Below are positions 55,043 to 63,618 of a DNA stretch of 64,000 bases, in pieces. Each line of letters starts with the position of its first letter. Positions within the stretch are counted from its first letter, which is position 1. The position numbers were made by a program, and so were the translations under genes. Source of the DNA: Geodermatophilus aquaeductus (GTDB lineage: Bacteria; Actinomycetota; Actinomycetes; Mycobacteriales; Geodermatophilaceae); assembly GCF_900182545.1 (NCBI RefSeq), contig NZ_FXTJ01000015.1:24523-88522 (forward strand), given 5' to 3'. The notes below the pieces were generated by a model that was given only the letters and a program-made list of their open reading frames with translations, had not been told where the DNA came from and did not search any database.

Positions 55043-55705
55043 TCACCGGGGCTGGACGAGCCCCTCCTTGACGGCCAGCAGGGCCGCCTGGGTCCGGGAG
55101 GTGAGGCCCATCTTGGTCAGCAGGTGGCTCACGTGCGTCCGCGCGGTCCGCTCGCTGATGACGAGGTGCTGTGCGATGTCCTTGTTCGACCGGCCCTCCG
55201 CGACGAGGACCAGCACCTCCTTCTCCCGCGAGGTGAGGGCGCCGAGCCCGGTCCGCGGGGCGCGCATCTCCTGGGTGAGGCGGCGGGTCACCGCGGCGTC
55301 GAGGAAGACCTCGTCGCGGACCGCCGCGCGCAGGGCGGCGTCGACCTCCGCCGGTCCGGCGTCCTTGAGCAGGTAGCCCGACGCGCCGCTCTCCAGCGCC
55401 GCGTGCACGCGCTCGGTCTCGCCGAAGCTGGTCAGGATCACGACCTTGAGCTCCGGGAACCGGCTCAGCACCTCCCCCGTCGCCGTCACCCCATCCATCC
55501 CCGGCATCTGCAGGTCCATGAGGACGACGTGCGGCAGCTCGCCGTGGGCCGCGGCGCGCGCCAGCCGGTCGAGCGCCTCCTGGCCGTCGCCGGCCTCGGC
55601 CGCCACCTCGACGTCCTCGAGCGCCTCGAGGTAGGCGACCACCCCGCGGCGCACGACCGCGTGGTCGTCGACGACAAGGACCCGGATGGGGTGCGGCGCG
55701 GTCAC
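55043..55705 (-). CDS. NarL/FixJ-type response regulator
   Basis: A 220-residue two-component regulator. The receiver domain (about 6-125) has the acidic pocket VVDDH, the phospho-acceptor Asp64 in VLMDLQMPGMDG, Thr in VILTSFGE and Lys in YLLKDAG. A LuxR-type helix-turn-helix follows (about 150-215: LTSREKEVLVLVAEGRSNKDIAQHLVISERTARTHVSHLLTKMGLTSRTQAALLAV). GTG overlaps the kinase stop as GTGA. NarL-family proteins often bind heptamers arranged 7-2-7, the layout of the 17-bp elements around this gene, so it is a candidate regulator of the island; this is inference. Confidence 0.93.
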   Translation of the reverse strand: MTAPHPIRVLVVDDHAVVRRGVVAYLEALEDVEVAAEAGDGQEALDRLARAAAHGELPHVVLMDLQMPGMDGVTATGEVLSRFPELKVVILTSFGETERVHAALESGASGYLLKDAGPAEVDAALRAAVRDEVFLDAAVTRRLTQEMRAPRTGLGALTSREKEVLVLVAEGRSNKDIAQHLVISERTARTHVSHLLTKMGLTSRTQAALLAVKEGLVQPR

Positions 55706-57297
55706 GGGGCGACCGTACGGTCGGCCGCCGGCGCGGCGGGCAGGGAGGTCCGCAGGGGCAGGGTCAGCCGCACGGTGGTGCCGCCCGCCGCGGGCTGGCG
55801 CACCCGGACGGTGCCGCCCCAGCGCTCCGCGCGCTCGCGCATCACCGTCATGCCGAAGCCGCTCGACGTCGAGTCGCCCGCGGGAGCCGGTGCGGCGTCG
55901 CCGGCGGCCAGCCCGCGCCCGTCGTCGGTGACCTCGGCGACCAGCCGCCGCCGGCGCCCGCGGGGCCCGACGGAGAGCCGGACGGCGATCCCCGAGGCGT
56001 CGGCGTGCTTGACGCTGTTGTGCAGCGCCTCGGCGAGGACCCGGTAGACGTCCTCCAGCAGGTCGCCGTCCTGGGCCGACAACTCGTCGTCGGGGTCGTC
56101 CACCTCCAGCGACACGGCCAGCCCGGTGCGGGCGCTGGTCGTGTCGACCAGCGACTGCAGCGCGGAGTGCAGCCCGTTGCCGGTCGTCGTCGCCGGCCGC
56201 AGCTCCACGACCATCCCCCGCAGGTCGGCCAGCACGGCCTCGGCGCTGCTGCTCAGGTCGTCGGCCACCTGGGCCACCCGGTCCGGCGTGGGCGGCAGCC
56301 CCCGCTCGACGAGCACCCCCAGCGAACGGGCCTGCATCATCATCGAGAACACCTGCTGGACCACCGAGTCGTGCAGGTCGCGGGCGAGCTTCTGGCGCTC
56401 CTCGCGGCGGGCGATGTCGCGCTCCCGCTGCCGCTGCGCGGCGTGGTCCACGGCCAGGGCGGCCTGCTCGGCCATGGCGAGCAGGAACTCCAGCTCGGTC
56501 TCCCCGACGGCCTGGCCCGGGGCGTAGAAGGCGTTGAGGATGCCGACCGGCTCCCCGCGGGCGAGGAGGGGGACGCTGACGAACCAGTCCCAGCGGGGGT
56601 GGCGCAGCAGGTCGTGCAGCGGCGCCCAGGCGGGATCGCGCATCGTCTGCTCGTAGCGGTCGGGCACCACGAGCGGCTCCCGGCGGTGCAGCGCCTCGAG
56701 CATCTTGAGCTCCACACCCAGGGCGTGGCACTCCATGAGCCGGTCGAAGAAGTCCGCCGCCCGCCCGAAGCCCGCGGCGCCCATGACGTGCAGCCGGTCG
56801 CCGGCGGAGTTGACCGTGAGGACCTGCACGCCGGCGAGCGCGTCGGTGCGCGCCACCTCCTGCGCGAGCGCCTCGAGCGTGCCGACCAGTGAGCCCTTGG
56901 ACGCCACGCTCGAGGCCGCCTTGGCGATCGCGGCCAGCCGCCGCTCGCGCAGCCGGTCCAGCGTCACGTCGCGGAAGGAGACGACCCAGTGCTCCCCGCC
57001 GGGCACGGGGGCGAGCACGTAGGCGAACTCGCGGCGCTGCCCGGGGAGCGGCTCCCAGGCCACGGTCAGCTCCCCGGACCGGGCCGCGGACGGGGCACCC
57101 GGCACGGGGAACGGCGAGGGGGCACCGGCGACGGCGTCCGGGTCGAGCCCGCACAGGAGCACCGCGGCGGGGTTGGCGTCGACGAAGCGGGCCCGGGCGT
57201 CCACGACCGCCAGGCCGTCGGGGGCCTGCCGCACCACCTCCTCGGCCGAGGGGACCGGACCCGCCGCGCCGGCGGCCGGTCGTGCTCCTGGTCGCAC
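55702..57297 (-). CDS. Soluble sensor histidine kinase with PAS and GAF domains
   Basis: A 531-residue kinase without transmembrane segments. A PAS domain covers about 17-115 (VRQAPDGLAVVDARARFVDANPAAVLLCG…VVSFRDVTLDRLRERR), a GAF domain about 125-290 (VQVLTVNSAGDRLHVMGAAG…VPLLARGEPVGILNAFYAPGQ), then HisKA_3 with phospho-His309 in ARDLHDSVVQQVFSMM, and an HATPase domain (EALHNSVKHADASG, DDGRGL, GFGMTVMRERAERWGG). GTG at 57297 follows GGGAGGGAGGG. Cytosolic PAS/GAF sensing suits an intracellular aromatic or redox signal. It is divergent from the MTHFR-folate operon, with element copy D between. Confidence 0.92.
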   Translation of the reverse strand: MRPGARPAAGAAGPVPSAEEVVRQAPDGLAVVDARARFVDANPAAVLLCGLDPDAVAGAPSPFPVPGAPSAARSGELTVAWEPLPGQRREFAYVLAPVPGGEHWVVSFRDVTLDRLRERRLAAIAKAASSVASKGSLVGTLEALAQEVARTDALAGVQVLTVNSAGDRLHVMGAAGFGRAADFFDRLMECHALGVELKMLEALHRREPLVVPDRYEQTMRDPAWAPLHDLLRHPRWDWFVSVPLLARGEPVGILNAFYAPGQAVGETELEFLLAMAEQAALAVDHAAQRQRERDIARREERQKLARDLHDSVVQQVFSMMMQARSLGVLVERGLPPTPDRVAQVADDLSSSAEAVLADLRGMVVELRPATTTGNGLHSALQSLVDTTSARTGLAVSLEVDDPDDELSAQDGDLLEDVYRVLAEALHNSVKHADASGIAVRLSVGPRGRRRRLVAEVTDDGRGLAAGDAAPAPAGDSTSSGFGMTVMRERAERWGGTVRVRQPAAGGTTVRLTLPLRTSLPAAPAADRTVAP

Positions 57298-57435
57298 CCG
57301 ACCCTCCCTCCCGATGCCCCGTCCCTGACCACCCGGGACACGCACCACCACGGGGAGATGCTGGCACGCGCCGCCGTCCGCGGGCAGCGGTGCGCGGGGA
57401 GTGCTGCCGCTCGGCCACCCGTCCGGGGCGGCCGA

Positions 57436-57452
57436 CCGCGACGATTGACGTA
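57436..57452 (-). promoter_or_regulatory. 17-bp island element, copy D (between the kinase and the MTHFR-folate operon)
   Basis: On the minus strand TACGTCAATCGTCGCGG, 14/17 identical to copy A and to copy C. It lies 112 bp before the MTHFR start and 139 bp before the divergent kinase start, so it could serve both. Confidence 0.65.
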
Positions 57453-57563
57453 CGGCCTCCCGCCGAACCGGCTCCCGAGGTGCAGTCATGGCACCGTGCC
57501 CGCCGGGGGTGGCGCAGGTCACGATGGATCGGGACCGTGCCCGACCCCTGCAGAGGAGAGACC

Positions 57564-58427
57564 GTGAAGCGCTCGCTGGCCGTCCGGGACGCGACCACCC
57601 GGAACTCGCTGAGGCAGGCGTTCTCCGGCCTCGGCTACGAGGTCATCCCGTTCAAGAAGACGCAGCAGTCGGTGCTCTCGTGCGTCCCCAAGGACGTCCG
57701 GCTGACGGTCACCGCCTCCCCGGCCAAGGGGCAGGACGCCACGGTCGACCTCGCCGTCGCGCTCGCCGGGCACGGCTACACGGTGGCGCCGCACCTCTCG
57801 GCCCAGCAGGTCCGCGACCGCGCCCACCTCGCCGACGTCGTCGCCCGCTGCCGGGAGGCCGGCATCACCGACGTCTTCGTCGTCGGCGGGGACCCCGCCG
57901 AGCACCCGACGCAGTTCCGCCACGCGCACGACCTGCTGGTCGCCCTGCACGAGATCGACCACGGGTTCACCGACATCGGCATCGGCGGCCACCCGGAGGG
58001 CCACCCCACCGCGTCGACGGAGGTCCTGTTCCAGGCGCTCGAGGACAAGGCACCGCTGGCGACCCACATCACCACCCAGATCGTCTTCGACCCGGCGGCC
58101 ATCCTGACGTGGGCGCGGGAGGTGAAGGACCGCGGGATCGACCTGCCGGTGCACGTGGGCGTCCCCGGGGCGGTCCACCGCCAGAAGCTGCTCCGGGTCT
58201 CCGGTGGGATCGGCATCGGGGAGTCGGCGAAGTTCCTCAAGAAGCAGCAGAACCTGCTGTGGCGCTTCTTCGTCCCCGGCGGCTACAGCCCCGACAAGAT
58301 CATCAAGGGTCTGGCCCCGCACATCGGCAAGCCGGACAACCACATCGAGGGTTTCCACGTCTTCACCTTCAACGACCTCGGGCCGACCGAGGCGTGGCGC
58401 CAGCGGGTGCTCGCGGACCTCGCCTGA
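57564..58427 (+). CDS. Non-canonical methylenetetrahydrofolate reductase
   Basis: A 287-residue MTHFR-fold protein. Later barrel motifs are clear: VAPHLSA (E. coli MetF APHLT), VVGGDPAEHPTQF (GDLPP region), IGIGGHPEGHP (YPEVHP), THITTQIVFDPAAIL (TQFFFD) and EGFHVFTFNDL (FHFYTLN). The N-terminal FExFPP block that carries the catalytic Glu of classic MetF is missing, replaced by GLGYEVIPFKK…VPKDVRLTVTASPAKG. Flavin-free, NADH-linked MTHFRs of this unusual type have been described in mycobacteria. Here it should oxidise the 5-methyl-THF produced by the demethylases, or reduce methylene-THF for methionine. GTG at 57564 has GAGGAGAG upstream; it heads the folate operon. Confidence 0.82.
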   Translation: MKRSLAVRDATTRNSLRQAFSGLGYEVIPFKKTQQSVLSCVPKDVRLTVTASPAKGQDATVDLAVALAGHGYTVAPHLSAQQVRDRAHLADVVARCREAGITDVFVVGGDPAEHPTQFRHAHDLLVALHEIDHGFTDIGIGGHPEGHPTASTEVLFQALEDKAPLATHITTQIVFDPAAILTWAREVKDRGIDLPVHVGVPGAVHRQKLLRVSGGIGIGESAKFLKKQQNLLWRFFVPGGYSPDKIIKGLAPHIGKPDNHIEGFHVFTFNDLGPTEAWRQRVLADLA

Positions 58428-58471
58428 CGACGTCCGCACCCCTGCTGACCCGACCTCCCGAGGAGACCCCA

Positions 58472-59332
58472 GTGACCGCACGGCTCATCGACGGCACCGC
58501 CGTGGCGCGGCGGGTCCGCGAGGAGGTCGGCCGCGGGGTCGAGGCGCTGGTGGCCGCGGGCGGGGTCGCCCCGGGCCTGGCGACGGTGCTGATCGGCGAC
58601 GACCCGGCGTCGGAGGTCTACGTCCGCAACAAGCGCCGCCTCTCCGTCGGGGCCGGCATGCGGGACCTGCACCGCCACCTGCCCGCCGACGCCGACCAGG
58701 CGACCGTGGCCGCGCTGGTGGACGAGCTGGCCACCGACCCCGCGGTGTCCGGCATCCTGCTGCAGCTGCCGCTACCGGCGCACCTGGACAGCGACGCCCT
58801 GATCTCCCGCATCCCGGCGGCGAAGGACGTCGACGGGCTGACCACGGCCAACGCCGGGCTGCTCGCCCAGGGCCGGCCGGGGCTGCGGCCGTGCACGCCC
58901 GCCGGGGTCATGGCGCTGCTCGACGAGTACGAGGTCCCCCTCTCCGGCGCCGAGGCGGTGGTCGTCGGCCGGTCGGTGCTGGTCGGCAAGCCGATGGCCC
59001 AGCTGCTGCTGGCGCGCAACGCCACGGTGACGGTCTGCCACTCGCGCACCCGCGACCTCGCCGAGGTCTGCCGGCGGGCGGACGTGCTGGTCGTCGCCGC
59101 CGGCATCCCCGGCCTGGTCGGGGGCGACGCGGTCCGGCCCGGGGCGACCGTCATCGACGTGGGCATCCACCGCGGCGAGGACGGGCTGCGCGGGGACGTC
59201 GACGCCGCCGCCGTCGCCGAGGTGGCCGGCGCGCTCACCCCGGTGCCCGGCGGGGTCGGGCCGATGACGATCGCGATGCTGCTCGCCAACACCCTCACCG
59301 CGGCGAGGGTCCAGCAGGGTGTCGGGGTCTGA
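58472..59332 (+). CDS. folD: Bifunctional methylenetetrahydrofolate dehydrogenase / methenyltetrahydrofolate cyclohydrolase
   Basis: A 286-residue FolD. Marks are DDPASEVYVRNKRRLSVGAGM (catalytic Lys in the V-x-x-K region), GILLQLPLPAHLD, IPAAKDVDGLTTANAGLLAQG, PCTPAGVMALL, VVVGRSVLVGKPMAQLLLARNATVTVCHSRT (NADP site) and PVPGGVGPMTIAMLLANT. It converts 5,10-methylene-THF to 10-formyl-THF reversibly, the next step after MTHFR when methyl groups are oxidised. GTG at 58472 has AGGAG upstream, 44 bp after the MTHFR gene; its stop overlaps pabBC by one base. Confidence 0.96.
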   Translation: MTARLIDGTAVARRVREEVGRGVEALVAAGGVAPGLATVLIGDDPASEVYVRNKRRLSVGAGMRDLHRHLPADADQATVAALVDELATDPAVSGILLQLPLPAHLDSDALISRIPAAKDVDGLTTANAGLLAQGRPGLRPCTPAGVMALLDEYEVPLSGAEAVVVGRSVLVGKPMAQLLLARNATVTVCHSRTRDLAEVCRRADVLVVAAGIPGLVGGDAVRPGATVIDVGIHRGEDGLRGDVDAAAVAEVAGALTPVPGGVGPMTIAMLLANTLTAARVQQGVGV

Positions 59333-61128
59333 TGGCCCGGCCGTGGGCGCGGTTCGACGACCTGCGGGCAGGTGAGGCGCTGCTCTGCCCGCCGCCGTCC
59401 CGGGTCCTGACCGCCGAGCACCCCGACGACGTCGCCGCGGTGCTCCAGCAGGTGCACGACGCCACGGAGCAGGGCAGCTGGGCCTTCGGCCACGTCGCCT
59501 ACGAGGCCGCCGCCGGTCTCGATCCGCAGCTGCCCGGCGGTGCCACTCCGGCCGGGGACCCGCCGCTGGTGTGGTTCGGGCTGTGCGACGAACCGGCGCG
59601 GGTCCCCTGCGTGGCCGCGCCGGCCGCGACCGGACCGGCGTCGTGGCGGCCGGACCGGACCGACGACGAGTACGCCGCGGCCGTCGCCCGGGTCCGGGAG
59701 CACATCGCGGCCGGCGACACCTACCAGTGCAACCTGACCGACCGGCTGCGCTCGGCCGCCCCGGAGGACCCCGAGGCCCTCTACGCCCGCCTGGCCCTCG
59801 CCCAGCGCGGCGCGTACAACGCCTACCTCGACCTCGGCCGGCACGTGGTCGCCAGCGCCAGCCCGGAGCTCTTCTTCGAGTGGGCGGGGGACGTCGTCCG
59901 GACGCGGCCGATGAAGGGCACCGCCCCGCGCGGCCGCACGACCGCCGAGGACCGCGAGCAGAGCCGCCGGCTGCGCGCCAGCAGCAAGGAGCGGGCCGAG
60001 AACCTCATGATCGTCGACCTGCTCCGCAACGACCTGGGCCGGGTGGCCGAGGTCGGCAGCGTGGTGGTCGACGAGCTGTTCACCCTCGAGCGCTACCCCA
60101 CCGTCTGGCAGATGACCTCGCAGGTGAGCGCGCGCGTCCCGGCCGGCACCGGCCTGGTGGACCTGTTCACCGCCCTGTTCCCGTGCGGCTCGGTCACCGG
60201 CGCCCCGAAGCGGCGCACGATGCAGCTCATCGACGAGCTGGAACCGACGCCGCGCGGGGTCTACTGCGGCGCCGTGGGGCTGGTCGGTCCCCCGTCGGCC
60301 CGGTTCCGGGCCCGCTTCGGCGTCGCCATCCGGACCGCCGTCGTCGACCGTGCCACCGGCGAGGCCGTGTACGGCGCGGGCGGCGGCATCACCTGGGGCT
60401 CGGAGCCGGCGCGGGAGCGGGCCGAGCTGCACGCCAAGGCCGCCGTGCTGACCCACGACGTCACCGAGCACCGGCTGCTGGAGACGCTGGCGTTCATCCC
60501 CGGCGAGGGCCTGCGCCACCTCGGGCGGCACCTCGCCCGCATGGCCGACTCCGCCGACTGGGCCGGCTTCCGCTTCGACCCGGCAGCGGCGGCGGAGTCG
60601 GTCCGCCGTGCCGTGTCGGGGCGCACCGAGCCGGCACGGGTACGGGTCCTGCTCTCGCGCGACGGGGAGGTCGACGTCGAGCTGGGGGCGATGCCACCGG
60701 CTCCCGACCGGCCGGTGCGGCTCGCCCTGGACGACGAGCCCGTGGACGCCGGCAACCCGTGGCTGCAGCACAAGAGCACCCGCCGCGACGTCTACCTGAC
60801 CCGGGCCCTGCGGCACCCCGAGGCCGACGACGTCGTCCTGGTCAACCGGCACGGCGAGCTCACCGAGACCACCACGTCCAACCTCGCCCTGCGGATCGGC
60901 GGCCGGTGGTGGACCCCGCCCACCACCTCCGGCTGCCTGCCCGGCGTCGAGCGGGGACGCCTGCTGGAGTCGGGGGTCCTGCACGAGCGCGTCCTGACCG
61001 TCCCCGACCTGTTCGGGGCCGAGGAGGTCGCGGTGCTCAACTCGCTGCGCGGCCGGCGCGCGGCGCGCCTGCTCACCGGGGCGGCGGCCGGGACGCCGGT
61101 CGCGGCATCCCCGGGAGGCGGCGCGTGA
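59332..61128 (+). CDS. pabBC: Aminodeoxychorismate synthase component I fused to aminodeoxychorismate lyase
   Basis: A 598-residue fusion making p-aminobenzoate from chorismate. Residues 1 to about 385 are PabB: AAGDTYQCNLTDRL, RPMKGTAPRGRTTAED, ENLMIVDLLRNDLGRVAEVGSV, TALFPCGSVTGAPKRRTMQLIDELE and YCGAVGL. The rest is a PLP-dependent PabC-like lyase with QHKSTRRDVYLTRAL (PLP-Lys region), ELTETTTSNLALRIGGRWWTPP and SGCLPGVERGRLLESG. The glutaminase PabA must come from elsewhere. The start overlaps folD as TGATG. Presence in a catabolic operon suggests that folate supply is raised when THF-dependent demethylation runs. Confidence 0.93.
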   Translation: MARPWARFDDLRAGEALLCPPPSRVLTAEHPDDVAAVLQQVHDATEQGSWAFGHVAYEAAAGLDPQLPGGATPAGDPPLVWFGLCDEPARVPCVAAPAATGPASWRPDRTDDEYAAAVARVREHIAAGDTYQCNLTDRLRSAAPEDPEALYARLALAQRGAYNAYLDLGRHVVASASPELFFEWAGDVVRTRPMKGTAPRGRTTAEDREQSRRLRASSKERAENLMIVDLLRNDLGRVAEVGSVVVDELFTLERYPTVWQMTSQVSARVPAGTGLVDLFTALFPCGSVTGAPKRRTMQLIDELEPTPRGVYCGAVGLVGPPSARFRARFGVAIRTAVVDRATGEAVYGAGGGITWGSEPARERAELHAKAAVLTHDVTEHRLLETLAFIPGEGLRHLGRHLARMADSADWAGFRFDPAAAAESVRRAVSGRTEPARVRVLLSRDGEVDVELGAMPPAPDRPVRLALDDEPVDAGNPWLQHKSTRRDVYLTRALRHPEADDVVLVNRHGELTETTTSNLALRIGGRWWTPPTTSGCLPGVERGRLLESGVLHERVLTVPDLFGAEEVAVLNSLRGRRAARLLTGAAAGTPVAASPGGGA

Positions 61129-61165
61129 GCGCGGGCCCGTGCCCTGCTGCGCGCGGAGCCCGGCC

Positions 61166-62056
61166 GTGATCGCCCGTCCCGGCCGCTGCGTCGTCATGGG
61201 GATCCTCAACGTCACGCCGGACTCGTTCTCCGACGGCGGCCGCCACCCCACCGTCGAGGCCGCGGTCGCGCACGGGCTGTCGATGGCCGGGGCCGGCGCC
61301 GACTACGTCGACGTCGGGGGCGAGTCCACCCGGCCCGGCGCGGAGCGGGTGCCCGCCGCGGAGGAGCGCCGCCGGGTCCTGCCGGTGGTCACCGGGCTGG
61401 CCCGGCTCGGGATCGCGGTGAGCATCGACACGACGCGGGCGTCGGTCGCGGCGGCCGCCCTCGCGGCCGGGGCCGTCATGGTCAACGACGTCAGCGCCGG
61501 CCTCGCGGACCCGGTCATGGCCTCCGTGGTGGCCGACGCCGGCGTCCCGTGGGTGCTCATGCACCGCCGGGGCGAGAGCCGCGACATGGACGCCCGGGCC
61601 ACCTACGGGGACGTCGTCGCGGACGTGCGGCGGGAGCTGTGCCGGCGCGTCGACGCGGCGATGGCGGCGGGCGTGGCGGCCGAGCGGATCGTCGTCGACC
61701 CCGGCCTGGGCTTCGCCAAGCAGCCCGGCCACGACCTCGCGCTGCTGGCCGGACTCGACCGGATCACCGAGCTCGGCTTCCCCGTCCTGGTCGGCGCCTC
61801 CCGCAAGCGCTTCCTCGGCGCCGTCCTCGCGGGCGCCGACGGGCACCCCCCGCCCCCCGACCGGCGCGACAGCGCCACCCTGGCCACCTCGGTGCTGGCC
61901 GCCCGCGCGGGTGCGTGGGGCGTGCGCGTGCACGACGTGGCCGGCAGCGCGGACGCCGTCCGCGTCCTCGCGGCCGTCGACACGGCACGCAGGCATCCCG
62001 ATGATCAACCGGACACGACCGACAACGGACACACAGAGAGGTGGCGATCCGCATGA
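61166..62056 (+). CDS. folP: Dihydropteroate synthase
   Basis: A 296-residue DHPS that joins p-aminobenzoate to the pterin pyrophosphate. Loop 1 is VMGILNVTPDSFSDGG, followed by YVDVGGESTRPGAERV, SIDTTRASVAAAAL, MVNDVSAG, VLMHRRGE (replacing the common MH-x-x-G-x-P), IVVDPGLGFAKQPGHDLALLAG, LVGASRKRFLG and ATSVLAARAGAWGVRVHDV. GTG at 61166 is preferred because GGAG lies 7 nt upstream and the N-terminus then begins IARPGRCVVMG as in other FolP; a start at 61139 is possible. The C-terminal tail overlaps the dehydrogenase start. It is probably a second folP devoted to this operon. Confidence 0.9.
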   Translation: MIARPGRCVVMGILNVTPDSFSDGGRHPTVEAAVAHGLSMAGAGADYVDVGGESTRPGAERVPAAEERRRVLPVVTGLARLGIAVSIDTTRASVAAAALAAGAVMVNDVSAGLADPVMASVVADAGVPWVLMHRRGESRDMDARATYGDVVADVRRELCRRVDAAMAAGVAAERIVVDPGLGFAKQPGHDLALLAGLDRITELGFPVLVGASRKRFLGAVLAGADGHPPPPDRRDSATLATSVLAARAGAWGVRVHDVAGSADAVRVLAAVDTARRHPDDQPDTTDNGHTERWRSA

Positions 62057-63552
62057 CGAGCACGGTGAGCACGACGGCCCCCGTCACGACGGGGCTCTAC
62101 ATCGGCGGGCAGGAACGGTCCACGCAGGAGGTGCTCGAGGTCGTCGACCCGGCCCGGCCGGGCGTCGTCGTCGGGACCGCCGCGGCCGCGACGAAGGAGG
62201 ACGTGGCCGACGCCGTGGCGGCGGCCAAGGCGGCCTACCCGGCGTGGTCGGCCCTGCCGGCCACCGAGCGCGCGGCCCGGATGGCCGCCGCGATCGAGGG
62301 CCTGGCCGACGAGCGCGACGAGGACGCCCGCGTCCTCTCGCTGGAGAACGGCAAGATCGTCCACGAGGCGTGGGTGGACGCCCTGGTCTTCGAGATCCGG
62401 TGGCAGCTGGCCCTCTCCCTCGCCGACGAGGTGGAGCAGACGAAGGTGCTGCCGCCCGCGCCGGGCATCCCCGTGCAGACCACCGTCGCCCACCAGCCGC
62501 TCGGCGTGGTGACGGTGATCGTGCCCTTCAACTGGCCGATCGCGATCCTCGCCGCGTCGCTCCCGCACGCGCTGCTGGCCGGCAACACGGTGATCGTGAA
62601 GCCCCCGCCGTCGACGCCGCTGGCCACCACGCGCCTGGTGCAGCGCGTCGCCGAGAAGCTGCCCCCCGGCGTGCTCAACGTGGTCACCGGCCGCGACAGC
62701 GAGATGGCCAGCCTGATCGAGAACCCCGACGTCGCGAAGGTGTGCTTCACCGGCAGCGTCAACGGCGGCAAGAAGATCATGGAGATGGCCTCGCGCAGCC
62801 TCACCCGGGTCACCCTCGAGCTGGGCGGCAACGACCCCGCGATCATCCGGGCCGACGCCGTCCTGGACGACGAGCACCTCGACCGGCTGTTCAGCGCCGT
62901 CTACGACACCACCGGCCAGATCTGCATGAACGCCAAGCGGATCTACGTGCACCGGTCGCGGATGGACGAGCTGGTGGCGGGGCTGTCCGCGCGGCTGGAG
63001 CGGACCGTCCTCGGCCACGGGCTGGCCGAGGACACGACGATGGGCCCGCTCCACCAGCCGGCGCAGAAGGCGTTCGTCGCCGAGATCGTCGAGGAGGCGA
63101 AGGAGTCCGGGGCGACCGTGCTGGAGTTCGGCGAGCTGCCCGGCGGGGAGCTCGCCGAGGGGAACTTCCTCCGCCCGGCCATCGTCGTCGACCCCGACCC
63201 GTCGCTGCGGGTGGTCACCCAGGAGCAGTTCGGCCCGGTGATCCCGGTGCTCCCGTTCGACGACGACGCCGACGCCGTGCGGCTGGCCAACGACACCTGG
63301 GCCGGCCTGTGCGCGTCGGTCTGGACCGCCGACACCGACTCCGCCAACCGCATCGGCGGCCAGCTGGAGGTCGGTTACGTCTGGGTCAACGACCACGGCG
63401 CGGCACGCCTGGACCTGCGGGCACCGTTCGGCGGCATGAAGGCCTCGGGCATGGGCCGCGAGCAGGGCATCGAGGGCGTCCGCGCCTTCCAGGACACCCG
63501 CTCGATCGCCCACGCCGCGGACGAGACCGCGCAGGCCGACGCGGCGCACTGA
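62053..63552 (+). CDS. Aldehyde dehydrogenase, probably aromatic (vanillin/syringaldehyde type)
   Basis: A 499-residue NAD(P)-dependent ALDH. The nucleophile is Cys291 in TTGQICMNAKR, the general base Glu lies in LELGGNDPAI, and the cofactor site shows VTVIVPFNWPIAIL, VIVKPPPSTPLATT and CFTGSVNGGKKIME. LRAPFGGMKASGMGREQGIEGV is the usual C-terminal signature. ATG at 62053 has GAGAGGTGG upstream; it overlaps folP by 4 bp. Position at the end of an operon for O-demethylation C1 metabolism suggests oxidation of vanillin, protocatechualdehyde or syringaldehyde to the acids used by LigM/DesA, but formaldehyde- or succinate-semialdehyde-type substrates are not excluded. Confidence 0.88.
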   Translation: MTSTVSTTAPVTTGLYIGGQERSTQEVLEVVDPARPGVVVGTAAAATKEDVADAVAAAKAAYPAWSALPATERAARMAAAIEGLADERDEDARVLSLENGKIVHEAWVDALVFEIRWQLALSLADEVEQTKVLPPAPGIPVQTTVAHQPLGVVTVIVPFNWPIAILAASLPHALLAGNTVIVKPPPSTPLATTRLVQRVAEKLPPGVLNVVTGRDSEMASLIENPDVAKVCFTGSVNGGKKIMEMASRSLTRVTLELGGNDPAIIRADAVLDDEHLDRLFSAVYDTTGQICMNAKRIYVHRSRMDELVAGLSARLERTVLGHGLAEDTTMGPLHQPAQKAFVAEIVEEAKESGATVLEFGELPGGELAEGNFLRPAIVVDPDPSLRVVTQEQFGPVIPVLPFDDDADAVRLANDTWAGLCASVWTADTDSANRIGGQLEVGYVWVNDHGAARLDLRAPFGGMKASGMGREQGIEGVRAFQDTRSIAHAADETAQADAAH

Positions 63553-63562
63553 CGCGTGCCAC

Positions 63563-63596
63563 CCGGGGCGGCGGGCCGGTCCCCCCGCCGCCCCGG
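63563..63596. terminator. Convergent terminator between the ALDH and pcaG genes
   Basis: A perfect 13-bp stem (63563-63575 with 63584-63596) and an 8-nt loop between two convergent stops; it can end both transcripts. Confidence 0.85.
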
Positions 63597-63618
63597 CCGG
63601 GTGTGAGAGCGGGCCTGC

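Noticed and set aside
57488..59332. A 614-codon frame that appears to fuse upstream DNA to FolD
   Set aside because: The N-terminal two thirds is an out-of-frame shadow of the MTHFR gene; FolD starts at GTG 58472 behind AGGAG.
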